A DNA stretch of 64,000 nucleotides from Anseranas semipalmata (Eukaryota > Chordata > Aves > Anseriformes > Anseranatidae): assembly GCA_013399115.1 (NCBI GenBank), contig VXAA01000968.1:378995-442994 (forward strand). The letters are read 5' to 3'. This document shows, piece after piece, positions 59,681 through 64,000 of this stretch. Position 1 is the stretch's first letter; each line of letters starts with the position of its first letter. Both the position numbers and the translations under genes were made by a program. The notes under the pieces are model-generated. The model saw only the letters and a list, made by a program, of their open reading frames with translations. It was not told the origin of the DNA and did no database searches.

Positions 59681-60789
59681 CGCACTTTACAATAGCCAGT
59701 GGATGAATAGTACCACCACTCTGAATATTCTGACATTTCAGTTGTTAATATCTTGCTTGTGGGACATGGAAGACATCAGGAGAAAGGGGGATTCTCCTAT
59801 CCTTCCAGGAAATAGAACAGCACCAGAAACTGTTGCCATCTGAATTGGAGGGCAAAACTTCCGTGGATGTGTGAGAGCAGGATGGGACCCTCAGGAGCCA
59901 GCACAGCCCTGTCCTTGTCACCCTAAGAGACACGCAAGTTTCAAAAGGTCAGAAGAGATTTTTGAGCCATAAATTTTACACAAACCCATGTCACGTTAGA
60001 TTCCTGTTGCTAGGGAAGTTATACCAAGCTGTGCATGGAGCCTACAACTGCTGGAAATTTCTTTCAGCTCAATGTGATTCACAGACATGAGCACTAATAA
60101 GAACATAGTGTATTATTAAAAATATCAGCTTGACAGGGCTCAGCAAGTGCCTGTAGCAAGTGTACCTTGGAAACAGGGAAAAAGCCCGACTCCATTAACT
60201 CTCTGCATCTGAGCCTTCTTACTTATCTGAGGAGGGAGGCAGAGAAATTACATGAGGTTGAGATTTTAATGAGAAAAAGTAGAGGACTAATGAAATGCTA
60301 ATGAGATCGACATAATCTAGTGTGTCACTGCAGGCTCTCAGTCCTTTCAAGCTTGGTAAACAAAATAGTAACCATTAATTTGCCTGAATTGGATTCACAA
60401 ATTTAGCAATGGAATTTAGAAAGCATTAAAAAAATACCTCATGTCCTCAGTAGTGACACCAAATCTTGATTTAGAAAAAAAAAAGAAAAAAGAAAAAAAA
60501 TCCCAAAGGTAGAAGTAAGACCTCAAGTTTTCCTCCTGCTGTGGATTTGCTAAAGAAGGCTTCAGAGTCAGGCCACAGAAGAGACCAGGTGGTTTGCACA
60601 TGGTTAAGTGAGAGCATTTCTACTCAGGTAACAAGTCTGTCAGGAAGGACACCTTACAAAGAACTAGAGATGGAGCATGGGTTTCAATGGAAAGCCTCTC
60701 TCAGGAAAAGGAGATATATCACAAAATTGAGTATGGGGGTTTGGATTTCTAGGAGAAAATGGCACCCACGAAAATGACAGTGGGAGAGT
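59681..60789. other. non-coding unique sequence, no gene seen
   Basis: No supported gene. A purine/A-rich run lies at about 60474-60499. Confidence 0.6.
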
Positions 60790-61888
60790 AATATCTGTGT
60801 TCAAGCATCAGTTGACAAAGGAAGACTGACCAATGTCATCTACCTGGACTTCTGCAAGGCTTTTGACACTCTCCCACATGACATCCTGATCTTTAAATTG
60901 GAGAGATATGGATTTGAAGGGTGGACCATTTGGTGGATAAGGAATTGGCTTGAAGGCCGCACCCAGAGAGTTGAGATCAATGGCTCTATGTCCAGGTGGA
61001 GGCAGGTGACGAGTGGTGTTCCACAGGGGTCTGTCATGGGACCAGTGCTGTTTACTGTCTTTATCAATGATACAGACAGTGGGATCAAGTGCACCCTTAG
61101 CAAGTTTGCAGATGACACCAAGCTGAGTGGTGCAGTTGATACAACAGGAGGAAGGGATGCCATCCAAAGAGACCTGGACAAGCTTGAGAAGTGGGCCCAC
61201 ATGATCCTTATGAGGGTCAACAAGGCCAAGTGTAAGGTGCTGCACCTGGGTAGGAGCAATCCTAGGCATGAGTACAGACTGGGAGAAGAACTCATTGAGA
61301 GCAGCCCTGCAGAGAAGGCCTTGGGGGTTCTGGTGGACAAGAAGCTCGACATGAACCAGCAGTGTGCACTTGCTGCCCAGAAGGCCATCTGCATCCTGGG
61401 CTGCATCAACAGAGGAGTGGCCAGCAGGTCGAGGGAGGTTATTGTCCCCCTCTGCTCTGCCCTTGTGAGGCCCCACTTGGAGTGCTGCATCCAGGTCTGG
61501 AGCACCCAGCACAAGAAAGATATGGATCTGTTAGAGCAGGTCCAGAGGAGGGTCACAAAGACAGTCAGAGGGCTGGAGCACCTCTCCTATGAAGAAAGAC
61601 TGAGAGAGCTGGGGATGTTCAGCCTGGAGAAGAGAAGGCTCTGGGGAGCCTCATTGTAGCTTATAAAAAAGTTGGAGAGCAACTTTTTACATGGGCAGAC
61701 AATGACGGGACAAGAGGGAATGGTTTTAAACTAGAAGATGGGAGATTTAGATTAGATGTTAGGAGGAAATCTTCGCTGTGAGGGTGGTGAGGCACTGGAA
61801 CAGGTTGCCCGGAGAAGCTGTGGATGCCCCATCCCTGGAGGTGTTCAAGACCAGCTTGGATAAGGCCCTGGCCAACCTGACCTAGTGG
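60790..61888 (+). mobile_element. CR1 LINE ORF2 fragment with intact RT motifs, lacking its 3' end
   Basis: This encodes the core and thumb of a CR1 reverse transcriptase, used in life for target-primed copying of the element's RNA. The frame enters at about 60790 ([20 protein letters not shown]) and stays open for about 289 codons to a TAG at 61657-61659. Motif A with its aspartate is at 60841-60867 (YLDFCKAFD), motif B at 61012-61032 (SGVPQGS) and motif C, FADD, at 61105-61116. The typical C-terminal [18 protein letters not shown] and [18 protein letters not shown] stretches follow. A frameshift near 61640-61660 then breaks the frame, though homology to the ORF2 end continues to about 61888 ('caagaccagcttggataagg'). 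The endonuclease domain and fingers are absent (5' truncation). The 3' UTR and octamer tail are also absent, which is unusual for an element copied from its 3' end and implies later deletion. It cannot encode a functional element. Confidence 0.95.
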
Positions 61889-63564
61889 TCTGGGATTGAT
61901 ACAGGTGTTGTTATAAATCTCTCCCCTTTCCTGCTGCTCTTTTTCCAGCTTGTTTCCAATACTCAGGCCTACGGGGAGCTTTCAGGCAGGAGCTTTTCCT
62001 TTGCAGAGTGACTTAACTTTGGGCCCAAATAAGCTGTCAAAAGACTGGAGTGCTAAGAAAGGCTAAGTGGGTTGAAACTATTTTTATAGCCCTGTGATCC
62101 AAAGGCAATCTTTGTCTTCCACAAGAGAGAACAAATTTCAAGCTGTTCTATTTTGCTTCATTGTTTCGCAGCCCTCAGTAGCCCGCTCTGCCCCTCAGGG
62201 ATCTCTGGGACAAGGGGCCATGGCTGCCACTCATCTCCCTTCCAGCAAAAGGACTCAAATTCACAGAGGAATAATTTAAGTTAGATCTCTCCCAGTACAG
62301 AAACAGCCAAAGGCACTATAGAACATGTCCAAAATTACTCTTTTGCTTTGTATCATTTGATTTCTTTATACATGGCTCCTAAGAAAACCTCACATACAAA
62401 CTGAACTTGAAGTCAGATTTCAGTGGTAGTGTCCATCACAGAAACATTTGAAAGTTAGAGGCCTTATTAAAGAGGACTTATAATTAGTTATTCTAACCAG
62501 GAAGATAATTCTTACTCTAGCAGCTACCAAGGCTACACAGACTGACTAACATTGGATCCTCCATTTAAAGCATCAAATAATTGATTCCAAATACTCTTTC
62601 CACACAAATTACTTATTTCCCACAGGAAAAAGAAAAATACAGAGATAGAAGATAAAAGCAGTCATTCAGCAGCTTCAGACATATTTTTTTGTCTTGAAAC
62701 TGTCTTGCTCTAGGTTTTAATTTTTATTCTTCCAAGGAAGAAATCTCTTTCCCTTTCAACATTTCTTTTCAGTTATACATATATCACAATAATTTAGCAT
62801 ACATTTTTCTAATCTTTGATTAACGTCTTACCTTTTACTTAAATACACATTAACATGAAATCATCACAGTAATTTTGGTTGAATCCCCATATCACTGACA
62901 TACTGTTAATGAAAACACGATTAGCATCTGAGGCTTTCAAGGGATGATTGCTGCACTGTTTGGATTCTTTCCTGTCAAGATAGACTCTCTAGTTCTTTTA
63001 AAGGAGAAGAAAAGAAAGCATTCTGTGCTCCCAACCAGATTCTTCCACATTTTGTTATATGCAGAGTCCCAAGTCAAGATAAGTGCACAATTGCTGAGAA
63101 TTAGGGATTTGGTATTTGGGTGAAAAATGTGCCCAGGTCACTGTCTGACATGCTGACCAGCACTACTTTACTAATTCTTCATTTTTTCCCAGCTGATTTG
63201 CACGTTTCCATCATCCCCTCGTCTTCTATCTGGGTTTTTAAGAGTCTGGGGGCAGGAATTGCCTCTTATGGAAACACAAGTAACAACATATTTTATCTTC
63301 TGAAATTCCCCTTCTGAAACAAATTTCACCTTCATTTACATGAAACTATATGCAAATCATATCCATTCTAAAATGTTCTTTTCAGCAAAAATAGTCCTCC
63401 ATATGCCTTTGTTGATTTAGTTACCTGCTGTATTAAAAATAAGTTTCAAGTGCCAGAATTCAGTGACTGACAGTGCATTTGTGATTGTAGCAAAAACTTT
63501 AAAAATCCACTGAAAATCTTAAAGGCAACCCTAAGCGTGGCAAGAAAATAACACTCCCTACATC
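61889..63564. other. non-coding unique sequence, no gene seen
   Basis: No supported gene and no CR1 tail found downstream of the truncated element. Confidence 0.6.
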
Positions 63565-63700
63565 TCCCTACCTCTGTTCTCTTATTATAAAATGAGGATA
63601 GTACTGACTTGACAGAACCAAAATCCAAGACTTGAGTTCATTGGTATTTGTAAAATACTTCAGGAGTCCAAAATGAAGTTCACTGAAAATGCTGTTACCT
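63565..63700 (+). mobile_element. probable MIR-like CORE-SINE fossil
   Basis: 'cctctgttctcttattataa' with 'aatgaggatagtactgactt' (about 63571-63610), followed by 'tatttgtaaaatacttcagg' (63645-63664), resembles the SINE 3' half ('cctcagtttcctcatctgtaaaatggggataatactgacttacc' and 'gtttgtaaagcgctttgaga'). Two blocks with correct order and spacing; less complete than the copy at 27.9-28.2 kb. Confidence 0.45.
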
Positions 63701-64000
63701 TAAGGAATATTGATCTTTTTCCTGTCTTTCCAAATATTTTCTCATAACTAGAATAACACAGTTTTAACACTGAAAGAAAATATGTGCATGAAGTGTTGTT
63801 TCACTACCCTGTGCTGCATTAGCGCTTTTGTCCCTTTCCTTGTGAGCTGTGTGGACCACTTGGATGTATAGGTACGGGCTAACATCACCTGCCCAAGATG
63901 TGCAAAAACAGAGAGGAATCCATAGGAAATGTGCTGCTGCTCCTGGCCGTGCAGTGTCTGCACGAAGGAACTCAGACACTTTTGCTTTGAATGCAAATTG
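63701..64000. other. non-coding sequence to window end
   Basis: Overlapping minus-strand frames here (63748-63996) have no recognisable content. Confidence 0.6.

Noticed and set aside
60808..61556. Two long minus-strand frames opposite the CR1 RT fragment
   Set aside because: The plus strand carries the recognised RT motifs; the long antisense frames follow from its GC-rich codons.
1..64000. Endogenous retrovirus or LTR
   Set aside because: No paired LTRs, primer-binding site, or gag/pol/env-like frame was seen; the only reverse-transcriptase sequence is of CR1/L3 LINE type.

Overview
This is a 64 kb piece of vertebrate nuclear DNA, almost certainly from a bird. The evidence is several recognisable copies of the CR1 (chicken repeat 1) LINE. 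They have the CR1 ORF2 reverse-transcriptase and C-terminal sequence (KAFD, GVPQGS and FADD motifs; the RTRGNG / FFTERV / HWNRLP / FKRRLD block) and the octamer-repeat 3' tail (ATTCTGTG-type units next to a conserved 'gaggtcccttccaac' block). Between these copies lie much older fossils of L3/CR1-like LINEs and of MIR-like CORE-SINEs shared across amniotes. I see no bacterial-type gene organisation, no CRISPR, no operon, no rRNA and no tRNA. The background is AT-rich, CpG-poor and full of stop codons in all frames, as expected of intergenic or intronic sequence.

Layout. 1-4.7 kb: unique sequence plus one old LINE fossil (about 1.99-2.41 kb, minus). 4.74-5.90 kb: a cluster of three CR1 fragments, one minus copy facing one plus copy, then a second plus-strand tail. 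6.4-7.0 kb: two weak exon-like intervals. 8.0-8.5 kb: LINE fossil, minus. 16.0-16.2 kb: MIR-like SINE. 17.7-18.6 kb: a roughly 110 bp purine-rich module present twice, 0.77 kb apart. 27.7-28.2 kb: AT/GT microsatellite, CR1 tail, then a MIR-like SINE. 37.4-38.7 kb: a long old LINE fossil, followed by a (TTTG)n run and a roughly 250 bp pyrimidine pentanucleotide array that contains an N. 39.29-39.42 kb: the best candidate internal coding exon. 43.2-43.9 and 46.7-47.0 kb: two further LINE fossils. 52.4, 54.9 and 59.3 kb: minus-strand CR1 copies. 60.8-61.9 kb: a plus-strand CR1 piece whose reverse-transcriptase frame is still open and keeps its catalytic motifs, but whose 3' tail is missing. 63.6 kb: MIR-like SINE.

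I cannot name a host gene. The three exon-like intervals (6402-6528, 6872-6970, 39289-39415) have splice-site context and an open frame, but I do not recognise any encoded peptide, and none joins into a demonstrable gene. The window is probably intron or gene desert. I found no new biological system. The observations most worth checking are the candidate exon beside the expanded pentanucleotide array, the duplicated purine module bordered by a perfect inverted repeat, the 3'-less CR1 with an intact RT core, and several AT-rich blocks that look like conserved non-coding elements.
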